Source of the DNA: Artocarpus heterophyllus | Taxonomy: Eukaryota > Streptophyta > Magnoliopsida > Rosales > Moraceae | DNA: 64,000 bases | NCBI GenBank assembly: GCA_025403435.1 | Contig: CM046344.1 | Coordinates: 17,453,699-17,517,698 of the forward strand | Direction of reading: 5' to 3' | In this document: piece after piece, positions 35,200-46,588 of the stretch | Numbering within the stretch: position 1 is the stretch's first letter | Layout: each line of letters starts with the position of its first letter | Program-made: the position numbers and the translations under genes | Notes under the pieces: model-generated | Told to the model about the DNA's origin: nothing | What the model saw: only the letters and a program-made list of their open reading frames with translations | Database searches by the model: none

Positions 35200-35370
35200 C
35201 TTTGAGTCACTGCATATTATTGTGTGCTAATTTCTCAAATATAGCTGTAGAAAATATCTCCATAAACAAATCACCCAAGTTATCACTCGAACAAATTTTA
35301 TACATGTCATCCTTTAGAAGCTCATGCATGAAAAAGAATTGTTGTAAAACATGTTTTGTTATGTCTCCTT
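35200..35370 (-). pseudogene. Copia RNase H C-terminal end
   Basis: Minus strand reads KHVLQQFFFMHEL, then CSSDNLGDLFMEIFSTAIFE and KLAHNN, the conserved end of copia RNase H (usually SDNLADLFTK...TFEKL). It is the downstream part of the frame at 37301-36872; the solo LTR 35371-36871 splits them. Confidence 0.78.
35366..35370. repeat. Target site duplication TCCTT, left copy
   Basis: Identical five bases follow the solo LTR at 36872-36876. Confidence 0.8.
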
Positions 35371-36871
35371 TGTTAGCCCAAGAATAGCAACCCAAGAGGG
35401 GGGAGGGGGTGAATTGGGGTTTTTTTTTTAAAAAAAACTTTTTACAATTATTGGAAAATTATAGATAATTTTTACAATTATTGGAAAATTATAGATAAAA
35501 TATGCTCAAGCAATAAATACACAAACTAAGATATTGAAATAAGTAGACAAAAAATAAATTGCGTTTAAGTAAAAGAGTAAGGAGAAGAAATGCAAATGCT
35601 ATTTATAGTAGTTTGACGAATATGCCTACGTCCATTGTCTTCGAGCAAAAACCTTTACTCGACCTTTTGTACTAAAAGACATCTTTTTTGGCACGATCAC
35701 TCTATTGTACAATGTCGGTGACTTGCTCTAGCTGAGGTTCAACACACCTTCTTACAAAATGAGAATTTTAACAAAGATTGCTTAACCAAAAACCCCAAAT
35801 TAAAAGGCTTGGAAACCTAATGATGGAAGGTAGGATTTAAGTAAATTTGGTACACTCATAAACTAATCACTCTAAAAGACAATGAAATTAATGTAACGCT
35901 TATCTTTAGAGGTGTGAGCAATTCTCAAGGAAAATATCAAACAACTTTAACTCAAAAAAATGTGTAGAAAATGAATGCTTGAGAAAACAATGTAAAAATG
36001 ATATCAAGTCCCTCTTATGATTCTTAGTTCATAATTGCATATTGAATGAAGGGGTATTTATAGCCTCCAAGTGCTTAACTTTAGCATAGAAACTCGAATT
36101 ATGGTTGAAATGGCCGTTGGAAGTTGAGTTTTAATGGATAGAAAATTGGCCGTTATAAATAGTTTGGTAGGCCAAAGTTTGAAAATTTAAAATTAGAACA
36201 TAAAACGGTCATTTGATCGACAGGCCAGTGTGGCAGTTCGGCAAATCGAAGCTCTAGCCACCTGTGGGCCAAACTTCAATTCAGTGGGTCATCCAAACAT
36301 CTACAAAATTGGGCTTAAAAACCTTCAGATTAGTAGGCTAATGCAGGGCAATCGGCAGGGCAATCCTGAGCCATCGGTAGGCCGACCAGAAATTATCAGT
36401 AGGTCGATCTATGTTGCCTAAAATTGCCCGAGAAAATATTCTAAAAAGCTGTTTTTTGCAAAAACCTGTTTAAGTAACTTAAGTACAGTTTTAGCACCTT
36501 TTCACACAGTAGAACATTTTAAATTTTTGAACAAATATGTGCAAAGATTTAAAAAGTTTATGAATGCATTGTGTGTATGTGAATTTGAGCTATTATTTGA
36601 TCATATTTCCAAATAAGAATCACTCACTTACATTTGAACTAAAAACTAATAAAGTCTTGAAATCTTCAAGTCCATGTGAGTCCATTCTTTGTTGTGTCCA
36701 TAGCTCTAATCTTCTTGAATGTTCAACACTTGATTTTGCTTAAAACTTAAGCTTTTTAACACTCAAGAATTTCATTAGCTCAACAATATATATTTGCTTA
36801 CATACACAAAAATTGTATTTGTTATTGTCAAAACTAGTTTAAGTTTCCTTTATGAAACCTTGGAGCCAACA
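35371..36871 (-). mobile_element. Solo LTR (family S), minus orientation
   Basis: 1501 bp with ends TGTTAGCCC and GGAGCCAACA, flanked by TCCTT on each side. Orientation follows a minus-strand TATA (GGCTATAAATACCCC, near 36050-36064). The minus-strand start TGTTGGCTCCAAGG and the end with GGGTTGCTATTCTTGG are familiar from plant copia LTRs. It holds a GGCCGA word cluster (36215-36420) upstream of its TATA. A chance plus-strand frame across that cluster is not a gene. Confidence 0.85.
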
Positions 36872-37301
36872 TCCTTAAGCGATACATGTTACTTTCGTCT
36901 TGTGTAACATCATCGGATTTCCTGTGATGAATAAAAGGTCATATGTTTCTTGGATATGGACTAAAAATCTCAATAGTATCAACATGATTCAAAAATGCAA
37001 TGATAATATTTTGCTTTGTAAAGTGCTAAGATATAGCAAATTATTCAGCATTTGTATACCTAGTTAGTTTTAATTTTATGTCTTGCAAATAAAACAACCA
37101 TATCAAATGTTCTACAAAGATAACGAAGTGCTTGTTTAATACCATTCCAATGACTTTGATAACTATTCTTTCTAGTAGATTAATAATAACTAGTATGTAA
37201 GATCTTGTGGAATTAGCAAAATACACTAATGCGCCAATAGCATTATATGGGCTACTATTAATTTCTTCACTGTTACCTAGATAGCGAAAATCATTTTTCA
37301 C
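36872..37301 (-). pseudogene. Copia RT / RNase H fragment
   Basis: Minus strand reads YNAIGALVYFANSTRSYILV, then INLLERIVIKVIGMVLNKHF and later LKLTRYTNAE, matching the copia region with AIGALMYLANCTRPDI and GYADA. The RT catalytic part is missing. It begins where an (AT)n and a copia LTR remnant abut at 37310. Confidence 0.78.
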
Positions 37302-37312
37302 ATCAAGAGACT

Positions 37313-37338
37313 AAATATATATATATATATATATATAT
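37313..37338. repeat. (AT)n microsatellite
   Basis: Alternating TA run of about 13 repeats at the junction between a copia LTR remnant and copia coding sequence. Confidence 0.9.
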
Positions 37339-37449
37339 TCTTACTTACATCAAGGAAAAAGAGTGCAATATTTTGATAATTTGCTCTAGAAACTACCTCA
37401 TTAAAAACTTTGTCAGGAAAATCCAATAAGTCAAAACCTTAACCAAGAG
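37339..37449 (-). repeat. Copia LTR remnant left of the family X solo LTR
   Basis: CATCAAGGAAAAAGAGTGCA, CTCATTAAAAACTTTGTCAG and CAATAAGTCAAAACCTTAAC parallel 35060-35140. Similarity seems to resume right of 39494 (AAAAAAGAGAGCAATACATA), so the X LTR split it. Confidence 0.5.
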
Positions 37450-39494
37450 TGTTCGGGTCTAAAAGTGAAAGTCTGATATAACCTCAAGTATAAGATTGTC
37501 TAAGCAATAATACTCGGTGAATCCGAGATCGATTCCACAAGACAAGGGTATTACAAAGGTCCAATATATCAGTTATATTATTTTTATTTGTTAATAAAAG
37601 AATTTGAGGATTAAAGTTAATTTATTTATAATATTCACACATTTTTTTTTACTTTTTCCATTTTTAGAATTTTTATAATTTTTTGGAAACTTCAACAATA
37701 ATAAATGTGATTTGAATTAGAATGGTAAATGAAATTTCAATAATAAGAAATGTAACTTAATTAAATGGAAGATGAAATTTTAATAATAAGTACAGTTTAA
37801 CTTAAAAGAAACAACAATTATAACAGTGATGAGGATTAAAGGTTCTATTCTAACAATTAACTTAAATATGTTTTAGCTTTTCTAAAACTATTTATTAAAA
37901 TGGTTTAAGTATGCAATATATCATCTTTTGTTTGCAATAAATCAAAAGTTACCAAGCATTTAATTTTCCAATTCATGTCTATAATGCATCAAAAACTCAT
38001 TTTTAACAAAAAAGTATGATTTTAAATTAACCAACTTAAATTACTAACAAAATTAAAGTTAAGTATTTACCATGTTATTCCCTATCTATGAATAATCAAA
38101 GTGTTCCTAAGCATTTCCCCCGCCAACCTATGTCTATAATAAATCAAAACTTAATTTTCTAAGAATTTTAGTTAAGTAAACATGAAAATCATAAGTTCTC
38201 TAAAAATGATTTTGACATTATAATTACTTAAAAAACTTTGAAAAACTAAAAATATTTAACTTAATTTTGCTAGAATTTCCCCATCTCTCCTTTGCTAAAA
38301 AGGAAATTAGAAAGACATTATCAAAGTAAAAAACATACATAATTTTACTAAGCATAACTATTTTATAAAATAAAAGCTAGAAATATTTTACAAAAATATA
38401 AAACTAAAACTGAAAAAACAAAAACTTAGAACTACATTTTTACAAGAGGAGAGGAATTTCTCATAAGGAGAAGGAAGGACTACAATGCATGGAAGGATGG
38501 GTATTTATATATAGAGAAAATTACTATTTACATATATTTTTTTATTTTTTATTTTATTTGGATATTTTTATGCAAAATAACTAGGCTGTAATATTGGGGA
38601 TTTTTTTGATTTTTTGGAATATTTTTTAGTAGCCCAAATCTTATCTAAATCAGATTAAATCTGATTTATTAGATTTTTTTCTTTTTTTTTTTCACGCTTG
38701 AATCAACTTCAAGGTATGTAGATTTATCTTCATGATCCAATGTGGTGGCTATACATGTTAGACAAATAGCAGCCGTAGATTACATGAAAAACTGGAGGGA
38801 TGACTTAATTTAACGATTGGAATTTTAGGCATTTGCTGGGGCCGCGAGGATAGACTCTGGCCATTGGATCGTGTCTTGGTAAGCTGATTGAACGACGACA
38901 AAAGTACGCGCAAATGGGACATGCTGCATCGAATCTTGAGGGGAAACATGGACGCATGGACGACCTGGATGAGCTGGACGGTCTGATCCGACGGTTCTGG
39001 AGGTGCCATGTGTCAGTTCTTTTTGTATGTTCATTTTCTTTTTTATCTTTCATCCATTTGAAGTCCCTTTTGTCCATTTTCACATCGTTTTTTTTTCTTG
39101 CAGATTTCATATTTAAAATAAAATAAACAAACTAAAATTAATTATTTTATAAACATAATTTTTACAATAATTTTAAAATTACTTAGTTTATGGTAAAACA
39201 TACAAAACACACTAAAAATAAATAAAGACTTCTAAAATTAACAAACTTTAATAGATATATTATTTAAGACTTGAGAATATTTTTGTAAAGTACTAGAAAT
39301 ATTACAAAACATATTTACAAACTAAAAACTTATTTACAAACACTTTAAGAGTTAAATAAAATCACACAATATTATTTTTACGATTTTGATTATTTTACAA
39401 ACTAATTAATTATTTAACACACATAAATGATTTAAAAAATTACTAAAATGATTGATTTAGTTATTAAGAAATGTGTGTTTTTACAGTCTCATCA
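37450..39494 (-). mobile_element. Solo LTR-like element, family X, minus strand
   Basis: On the minus strand it starts TGATGAGACTGTAAAA at 39494 and appears to end GACCCGAACA at 37450, with TATA box CTATATATAAATAC at 38514-38501. The sequence near 37520 (GTGAATCCGAGATCGATTCC) resembles the 3' ends of some non-chromovirus gypsy LTRs; the superfamily is inferred. Flanks CAAGAG and CAAAAA are a poor duplication. A GC- and CpG-rich block (38830-39010) stands out from the AT-rich rest. Confidence 0.6.
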
Positions 39495-40147
39495 CAAAAA
39501 AGAGAGCAATACATATTTGGTTCTCCTTCAACATATGTAATTATTAAACAAGCATAATCATTACTTTAGAAGTATACAATTCATGAAAATTTCTTTAGGG
39601 AAATTTCTTTATATGGAGGAGAAATTATAGATAAGCATTCTTTTTAGTAAATCACAATATCTAGGTTCGAATAAAACTTCTTCTTTTGATTTGACTTCTC
39701 AAATTTCTATTCAATCTCTTTTAGGTGTTTTTAGAACTGACAACAAATCCAAAATATTTGAGCATATCATAAATAAAGAAATAAATTAATTTGCTAGCAC
39801 TTTCATTCTTTACATTAAAAAAATAAAATGGCGCTATTTATATCTAGACTGCATCCACTTACAAAAAGTTTTTTATGACCCTAATAGGAAAGCATGCAAT
39901 TTCAAACTATATCTTTTAGACCTTATAACTCTCCTTTGGACTTTTTCTTTTATATAAATATCAATATAATGTTGCAACATTTTTTTAAATGCATAAGTAT
40001 CAAAATGTAATTATTTGTCCATTGTATATGAGTATTATATTCATATAAGTTTTTCCATGAAAAGACTTAATAACTCATAGTTTATATCATAAACTTGTAC
40101 ATTCTTATATGCATTATTTTATATGAATATTTACTTGTACCCTACAG
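39330..40147. repeat. Direct repeat R1 (left copy)
   Basis: Parallels 41604-42547 for its whole length, including the X LTR boundary (TTTTTACAGTCTCATCAC versus TTTTTACAACTCATCAC), CTTCTTCTTTTGATTTGACT, AAGCATGCAATTTCAAACTA and the last words TACTTGTACCCTACA. It lacks about 130 bp present in R2 near 41710-41850. Confidence 0.88.
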
Positions 40148-41603
40148 AGGCAGAGTAAGTGGAATGTAGAGAGATGAGGTTGAGTGGAAGGAACAGAGCT
40201 AGGGTTGCTAGAATTTGGGTCAAATGATGGTGGAGAATGATGAAGGACAAGGGGAAATGTTGTGTCAAATGGCTTGGGGTCATGGGGAGAGTGAGACAGA
40301 GGGTTTGAGCATTAGAGAGAGGAAAAAATTCAAAAAAATAGAGTGAGAGAGGCGTGGGGCCAAAATTTAGGTGGGGCCGCAAAATAGTGTAGTTTTAGCC
40401 CCTTTACATGACGTCGTTTTTTTTAATAATAGGTTTTCAAAAAAACCTTCACAAAAAAAGGGACAAGCATGGCCTATTTCAGGCCTTTTCCTCATCTACC
40501 TAGGGTGGACAATCTTAGTTTACATATGCTTATTTTAACTCTTTTTTCTTTGGTTCCTCAACACTAGTCCATTCGACATCTTCACAAAGTAAGTGGGAAA
40601 TATCATCGTCAAAATCATCGACTTCTTCAATAAGTGGCAATCCCTTTATGAATGAGGGGATGTCTATATAATCCTCGGCAACTTTGTTACCATCAAGAAT
40701 TACTCTTTGATTCATCAGGACGACTAAGGACAACTCCAAATGTTCGGGATCTATTGTATAGAAAACATATTGCTTGTAATTCTATAATGAAGGGATCATT
40801 TTTGTATCCTAATCGCCTAAAGTCAACCATTATGACATTGTAATTATCGATCTTAACATAGTTATTGTCGGCCCATTTGCACTTTAAAAGTGATATGCGT
40901 AATCTCCCATAATCAAGTTCCCAAATATCTTCAACAAAACCAAAGTAGTTTATGGTCCCATATGTCGGATTCTTATCCTTCATGGAGGAAATATGCATAG
41001 CCTTAACATGGCGAGTCGCACAATTATTTTGCACAAGAAGCTTGTCTTTTCTTTCAAGACTGTAAAAAGTATAATCATTTATAGAATATGATGTATATAC
41101 TTTGTAACTATCGATGATGGTCCTCTAGCTATGTTCTTTAAGTCTTTTGAGACACTTCTATATTGTGATGTGGAGTACTTGGCATAGATGTATGCCCTAA
41201 TCCACTCTTAAAAGGTCCTATTGTGTTCGCCTTGCAATCACTTCTAATTTCTTGCTCTTTTTGGGTTCGCCCTTCTTAATTTCTTCATGTGAACCACAAT
41301 GAAAGGCCCCACTTCATTAGCATTGTGCAAAACATAAATATAAGCTTGCTCCTACTCTTCTTGATATTGAGAAAGGATTGCCAATAGATAGTCTTCTAGA
41401 TTCAATGTTTCTTGTCTTCGGCACCCCAATTGCTTCTGCATTGGACAAGTACTAGGAGGAAAATTCAACCAATTCCTTTGCTACATAACTTTCTATGATA
41501 CATCCCTCTAGCCTATATCAGTTCTTCACATGGCCCTTTGACACATTTATATAACTTTCAAATGAGTATATCCATCTCAAATATACCATACCGTATAACT
41601 TAA
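40148..41603 (-). mobile_element. Second CACTA transposase fragment between direct repeats
   Basis: About 1.46 kb corresponding to roughly 30480-31970 of the CACTA element: acidic tail, DUF4216 and the start of DUF4218. No CACTA terminal repeat at either side; both edges meet the direct repeats abruptly. Confidence 0.82.
40530..41034 (-). pseudogene. CACTA DUF4216 domain and C-terminal tail
   Basis: Minus strand 41034-40693 reads INYFGFVEDIWELDYGRLRI, KCKWADNNYVKIDNYNVIMV and DFRRLGYKNDPFIIELQA, the hallmarks of DUF4216 (KCKW, YKDDPFI). The overlapping frame 40739-40530 continues with DYIDIPSFIKGLPLIEE and DDFDDDISHL. A single shift separates the two. Better preserved than the copy at 30790-31440. 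Confidence 0.82.
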
Positions 41604-42547
41604 TTTTTTTTACTAACACTTTAAGACTTAAAATAAAATCATACAACATTATTTTTGTAGTTTTGATTATTTTACAAACTAATTAATTATTTAACACAAA
41701 TAAATGATTCTAAAAATTACTAAAAATATTATTAAACATAAAAACACACTAAAAAATATTTTTAAGCATATTTTCATACAAACACACTAAAATACTAGTT
41801 AACACACAAATGCTATAACTAAGGGATATAATGAGAAATATGAATGCAAAATGATTGATTTAGTCATTAAGAAATGTGCATTTTTACAACTCATCACAAA
41901 AAAGAGAATAATATATAGTTGGTTCTCTATCAATAGACATCATTATTAAATAAGCTCAATCATTACTTTAGAAGTATACAATATTTATAAAAAGTTCTTC
42001 AGGACAATTTCTTATATGAAAGAGAAATTATAGATAAGCCTTCTTTTTAGGAAATCTCAATGTGTAGGTCCAAATAAAACTTCTTCTTTTGATTTGACTT
42101 CTTAATTTTCTATTCAACCTCTTTTAGGAGTTTCTAGAACTAATGACAAATCCAAAATATGTGAGCTTATCATGAATAAATAATAAATTAATTTGCTAGC
42201 CCTTTCATTCTTTACATTAAAAAATAAAATGGTGCTATCTTTATCTAGACTGTATCCATTAACACGAAGTTTTTTGTGACCATAATAGTAAAGCATGCAA
42301 TTTCAAACTATATCGTTTAGACCTTATAACTCTCTTTTGGACTTTTTCTTCTGTATAAATATCAATATAATGTTGCAACGTTTTTTTAAATGCATAAGTA
42401 TCAAAACATAATTATTTATCCATTGTATATGAGCATTTTACTCGTACAAGTTTTTCCACAAAAAAAACTTAATAACTCATAGTTTATACCGTAAACTTGT
42501 ACATTCTTTTATGCACTATTTTATATGAGTATTTACTTGTACCCTAC
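41604..42547. repeat. Direct repeat R2 (right copy)
   Basis: Right partner of R1, about 944 bp, clearly diverged but collinear. Its left edge coincides with the end of the CACTA fragment. A minus-strand frame at 42296-42114 was not identified with any family. Confidence 0.85.
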
Positions 42548-42568
42548 ATGTTTTATACATTTTTTTTG

Positions 42569-42707
42569 GGATTGGTTCTTTTATAGCTTAATGTTAGTTC
42601 TATTTAGACATTATGAGATTTAAAGTGGTGTATAATAATAAATAAAATTCCTTTTATTCTCCTATATGTAAATGTTGATATGTGTACATACATAAATACA
42701 TAAATAC

Positions 42708-42749
<42 letters not shown>

Positions 42750-42760
42750 GGAACCAATCC
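42569..42760. mobile_element. Possible MITE with inverted ends
   Basis: GGATTGGTTCTTTTATA on the left and TATTAAAGGAACCAATCC on the right are inverted copies with two differences. The interior carries a (TA)n run (42712-42745). Target duplication not clear. Confidence 0.45.
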
Positions 42761-43468
42761 TTATATATTGACATAATCTTGTATAGAAAAGGAGCCAAAA
42801 AAAATTAGTTAAGAGGAGTAGTGTATATTAACATATCAAGAAAAATTAAATAAAGGATATATAAAATTATAGGCTACAAATTAAAAAGCAGAAAGAAAAT
42901 AGACATGAATTTTAAATTTTATAAATAAAACACTTTTAAACTTTTAAAACTAAAAATCCTCTCTATTCTCTCTTTCTTTCTCTTTTGATCATGAAGAAGG
43001 GTGACAAACAAGGTAAGGCCACAACCATAGGGCGAGATCATGCGGGTCATCCATGACATGGGGAAGGTCTAACAAAAACAATTTCCTTGAAATTTTTGAA
43101 AGGAAGATTAAATTAAAAATAAGATAAGACAAGTAAAAAGTCATGTTTAAGCATAATACGTAACGGTTTGAAAACTACAATTTGCAATTCAAACCAAGTT
43201 TGTTATAGTATTTTCTCATCAAAAATTTGAATTGTTACAACATTTTCAGCTCAGCTATTATTTTGAATCGAGCTCCCTACTGCCTTATATGTAATCCGAA
43301 TTTTTGAATTTGCCTCCTTGATTTGTCGATGAACTTCCACAAAACATAACATGGAGCGTTGTCCCTTTCTTTTCCATCTACATTGAAATGTGTGGTTAAT
43401 TAAAGATAATAACAAAATTACAATTTTATGCTAATAAAGAAAATAAATTTTTAACATGCCTATTTGAT

Positions 43469-43506
<38 letters not shown>

Positions 43507-45431
43507 ATAAGCTTTAAGTTGCAGGTCCTTGTGTAATTTTCTTCTTTCCTTGTGAAGCTTTGAAATCTCTGTGCTGGACTAAATATGTTATCCTCAATCT
43601 CTTTCCATTACATACTAATAATTGAAGAGTAGTATTTAATCACATTGTTGGGGAGTTTGAAGCGTTGGGGTTATCTTTCAATGACTTAGTAAAGTTGTGT
43701 AGAGGTTACTCTTAAAGTCGCAAGGCACTTACTCATGCTTCCTTATTGAGTTAGGGATAGTAAAACCTAGCTTGTACCAAAAATGTATTTTATTATCTTT
43801 ATTTTCTTTATTTTTAGGTGATCTTCCTTTTGTTATTGTTATTAGCACGTGCTCTTCAACTGGCATCTCTATGTAACTTTGTAGCTCATCTCTCATTTAT
43901 CCAATGGGTTTTTTTTTAATCAATTTAGACTTTACTTTTTTGTCTATTCGACACCACTTTGGCAATGCTTTTCATTACCATTGCTCTTCTTTTGAAGTCG
44001 TTATTTGGATTGAAGGGTTCCCTTTTTGGATCTCATACTCATCTTCAAGCACGAATAACGATTCATACTCAAACAAACCATGTGCCAACATATTGGAGCT
44101 ACTCCAACACATTAAATACAATAACATATTAAGAGTTGTTAAAACTTATTAAACCATAATTAATCACATATCCTATAACTAATCATACCAAACCTACAAA
44201 ATAAATAGTACAAGGGAATTTTAAGCTGTAGGTCCTCAAATTTTCTAACTCTTAGCACTTGAGTCCTTATATTAAGAATTTAGCCACTAAAGTTCTTAAA
44301 TTTTTAATCTGTTAATGTGTTAGTCTATGTTTTAAAAATTTGGATACCTATAACCACAAACTTTCGATTTTTTGGCACCAAGTCTACTAAGGTGATGACG
44401 TTCGTCTTTGCTAGAAGTTGGAAGATCATTCTCCCCAATCCCCCCCACCAGCAGTACAATCGCCAGACGCGTACAATCGCCGGAGCAGGCTCAGCAGTGG
44501 CGGCAGGAACGTGTGCTCAAAGTTGTCTACCTCTTCCATGCTCTATAGAAAATGAATTCAAAAAGAAGAAACCAAATATGATTTGTTTCCATTCTCATCA
44601 ATGCTGCCGAAGGCTTCGTCGTCTGTGTCTGGAAACAGTCAGCTCCGGCACGGGATTAGCGTAGCCAGAGACCCGTAGGAGGAGCTATTTTTCTCTTCCC
44701 CAAATTGCAGATGAAATTCACTCGTAAATAAATGGGCTCAAGATTGACCAAGCCCAAAAAGAAAAGAGCCCAAATTATATCCTCAGGCCCAACAAGAAAA
44801 GACATGTCCCTGATCAAGTTTTCTAATCTCAGCCGACGTATTGACCCGAGTATGATGCTCACATCCCTCAAGTTTTAAGTCCAATTTTCTATAGAAATCA
44901 AGACCCAATTTGTAACGTAAAAAGTCGTAGCTCTCTCTAATATGTTGCAATTTGTAGAGGATTGGTTCAATTATGAACAAAAAGTAAAATCACTTTCGAT
45001 GATATAATGGACAACAAATTTATTAAATGTGGAATTAGTGATCAAAAGGAGATTATGGATTCATTTGATATGGACAAAATTGACACAATATGGATGATTC
45101 AATTGGTCTTGATATGTTGAAGAAGGTGTTATGCATCCTTTTAATGTGGTTGAAATTGAAAACTTGGATGATCACAGTAGTCTTGAAATAATTGGTGAAA
45201 TTTAAAGTGAGCCATCAAACTAAATTAAGGAATTGAAAAAATTGAATTACAAAATAGAAAACCAAAAATTGAGAGCGTTGTTTGTTAAGATTTGGCCACC
45301 AAGGCATCTATTTTTCTTGGCCAAATTGTTGGGACAATAGACTTTGATTTTGAGGGTTTCAAGAACAATGGGACAAGGCGTCAAAGACATATATCTAGCT
45401 TGGAATTTGTTGGCATAACATTTGTTCATTA
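42761..45431. other. Unassigned region
   Basis: No recognisable gene or complete element. Contains (TA)n at 43467-43503 and scattered short chance frames such as plus-strand 44317-44664, whose product resembles nothing I know. The GC content rises around 44440-44680, so a fragment of host gene or transposon coding sequence could be present but was not identified. Confidence 0.45.
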
Positions 45432-45645
45432 CCCGAAACAGGCTTCCCTTCAGAGCTGCCATTTTGGGTTTGCATGTGATTCTACAACTCCCACAAGCAG
45501 GCTTCTCTTCAGAGCTGCCATTTTGGGTTTGGATGTGATTCTACGACTCCCACAAGCCGAAACAGGCTTCTCTTCAGAGCTGCGATTTTGGGTTTGGATG
45601 TGATTCTACAACTCCCACAAGCCGAAACGGGCTTCTCTTTGGAGA
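45432..45645 (+). repeat. Minisatellite, 59-65 bp unit, about 3.3 copies
   Basis: Units start GGCTTC(C/T)CTTCAGAGCTGC at 45441, 45500 and 45565, with a partial fourth at 45630. Unit 1 is 59 bp; units 2 and 3 are 65 bp because they carry an extra CGAAAC-like hexamer. The copies differ by a few bases. Confidence 0.92.
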
Positions 45646-45874
45646 TTCGATCATTCTACAATTTTCATTATCTATTTCAATTGTTATAAGTTTATTTCGC
45701 ATGCTTCTATCAAACTCTGGATCAAGTTTTTTCCCCCCCCTTTTTTTTTTTTCCATAAATAGGCTAAACTAATGTTGGAAAATTTAGATATAATTGTCGT
45801 TCTTATATTTTAGCATTGTTTTGGCTATTTGCTTATGATTATGTATCTATTTTGTTGTTTGTCTTAGTGAGTAG
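45646..45874. other. Spacer with C/T homopolymer runs
   Basis: CCCCCCCC followed by a T run near 45731-45752; nothing else recognised. Confidence 0.45.
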
Positions 45875-46588
45875 TGTTACACTAAATATATGCAATAACC
45901 GCAAGCATATAAATCAAAATGTGGAAACGTGGATCGACTAACCTCTCGCCATTGAACTTGATGTGCAATCCACCATGAAGCTCGCTGCCTTCCATACTCC
46001 ACCAAAACTCGTCGTTTTTACAGCCTGCCTTGGGAGTTTCTAGCTCTTCCCCTAAGTTCGAAAGGATGGTGCAAAACTGAAGAAGAACCGAGAGAGCTAG
46101 GGACCCAAAACCACTTCTATTTTATACACTCAATGCCCTGCGTCATCACACATAAGCTGGAAGAAAGTGGGGAGAAAAAAAATAATGGGATTATACTTAA
46201 ATATGGACCGCTTAAAGGAGATAGTGTACAAGTGCTTACAGCACTTACATATACTATATACACTAAATTTAAGTGCACAGAGCACTTATATTAATAAGTG
46301 TATATATATATATATATTTAATATTCTTCAACTTGGTCCATAAATTCTATTATTTACCGCAGTAAGAAACAAAACACACGAATGATGGTGACAGATCCTC
46401 TTAGAACGAGTATTATCTTCCATGTATCATAATGTATTATGTCTCTTAATACTTAATGAATAAACCTTATATTTATGCCACTCCAATTTTAATGATATTT
46501 TTCAATTAAATAACTGAATGTATATATAAATGAAATATGAGAACATATCACAATTGAAATAGAGTTTTATAAATTTATTCTTCCAACG
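45875..46588 (-). repeat. Probable 3' LTR of the decayed copia to its right
   Basis: On the minus strand it starts near 46588 just after the RNase H end and finishes at 45875 (plus-strand TGTTACACTAAAT). A minus-strand TATA (GTATAAAATAG) lies near 46113-46130 and ATAACCGCAAGCATATAAATC near the end recalls plant copia LTRs. The start dinucleotide has decayed. Confidence 0.5.

Noticed and set aside
36230..36421. Plus-strand 63-codon frame with repeated GNRQGNPEPS-like residues
   Set aside because: Lies in the GGCCGA word cluster of a solo LTR; the periodic residues come from the repeated DNA word.
43467..43503. (TA)n runs (also near 42712, 52820 and 60460) as possible hairpin regulatory sites
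   Set aside because: Ordinary microsatellites of AT-rich plant DNA; length differs even between the two LTRs of one element.
44317..44664. 115-codon frame in a slightly GC-richer stretch
   Set aside because: No recognised domain, no codon-use support and no homologous copy in the window; kept only as unassigned DNA.
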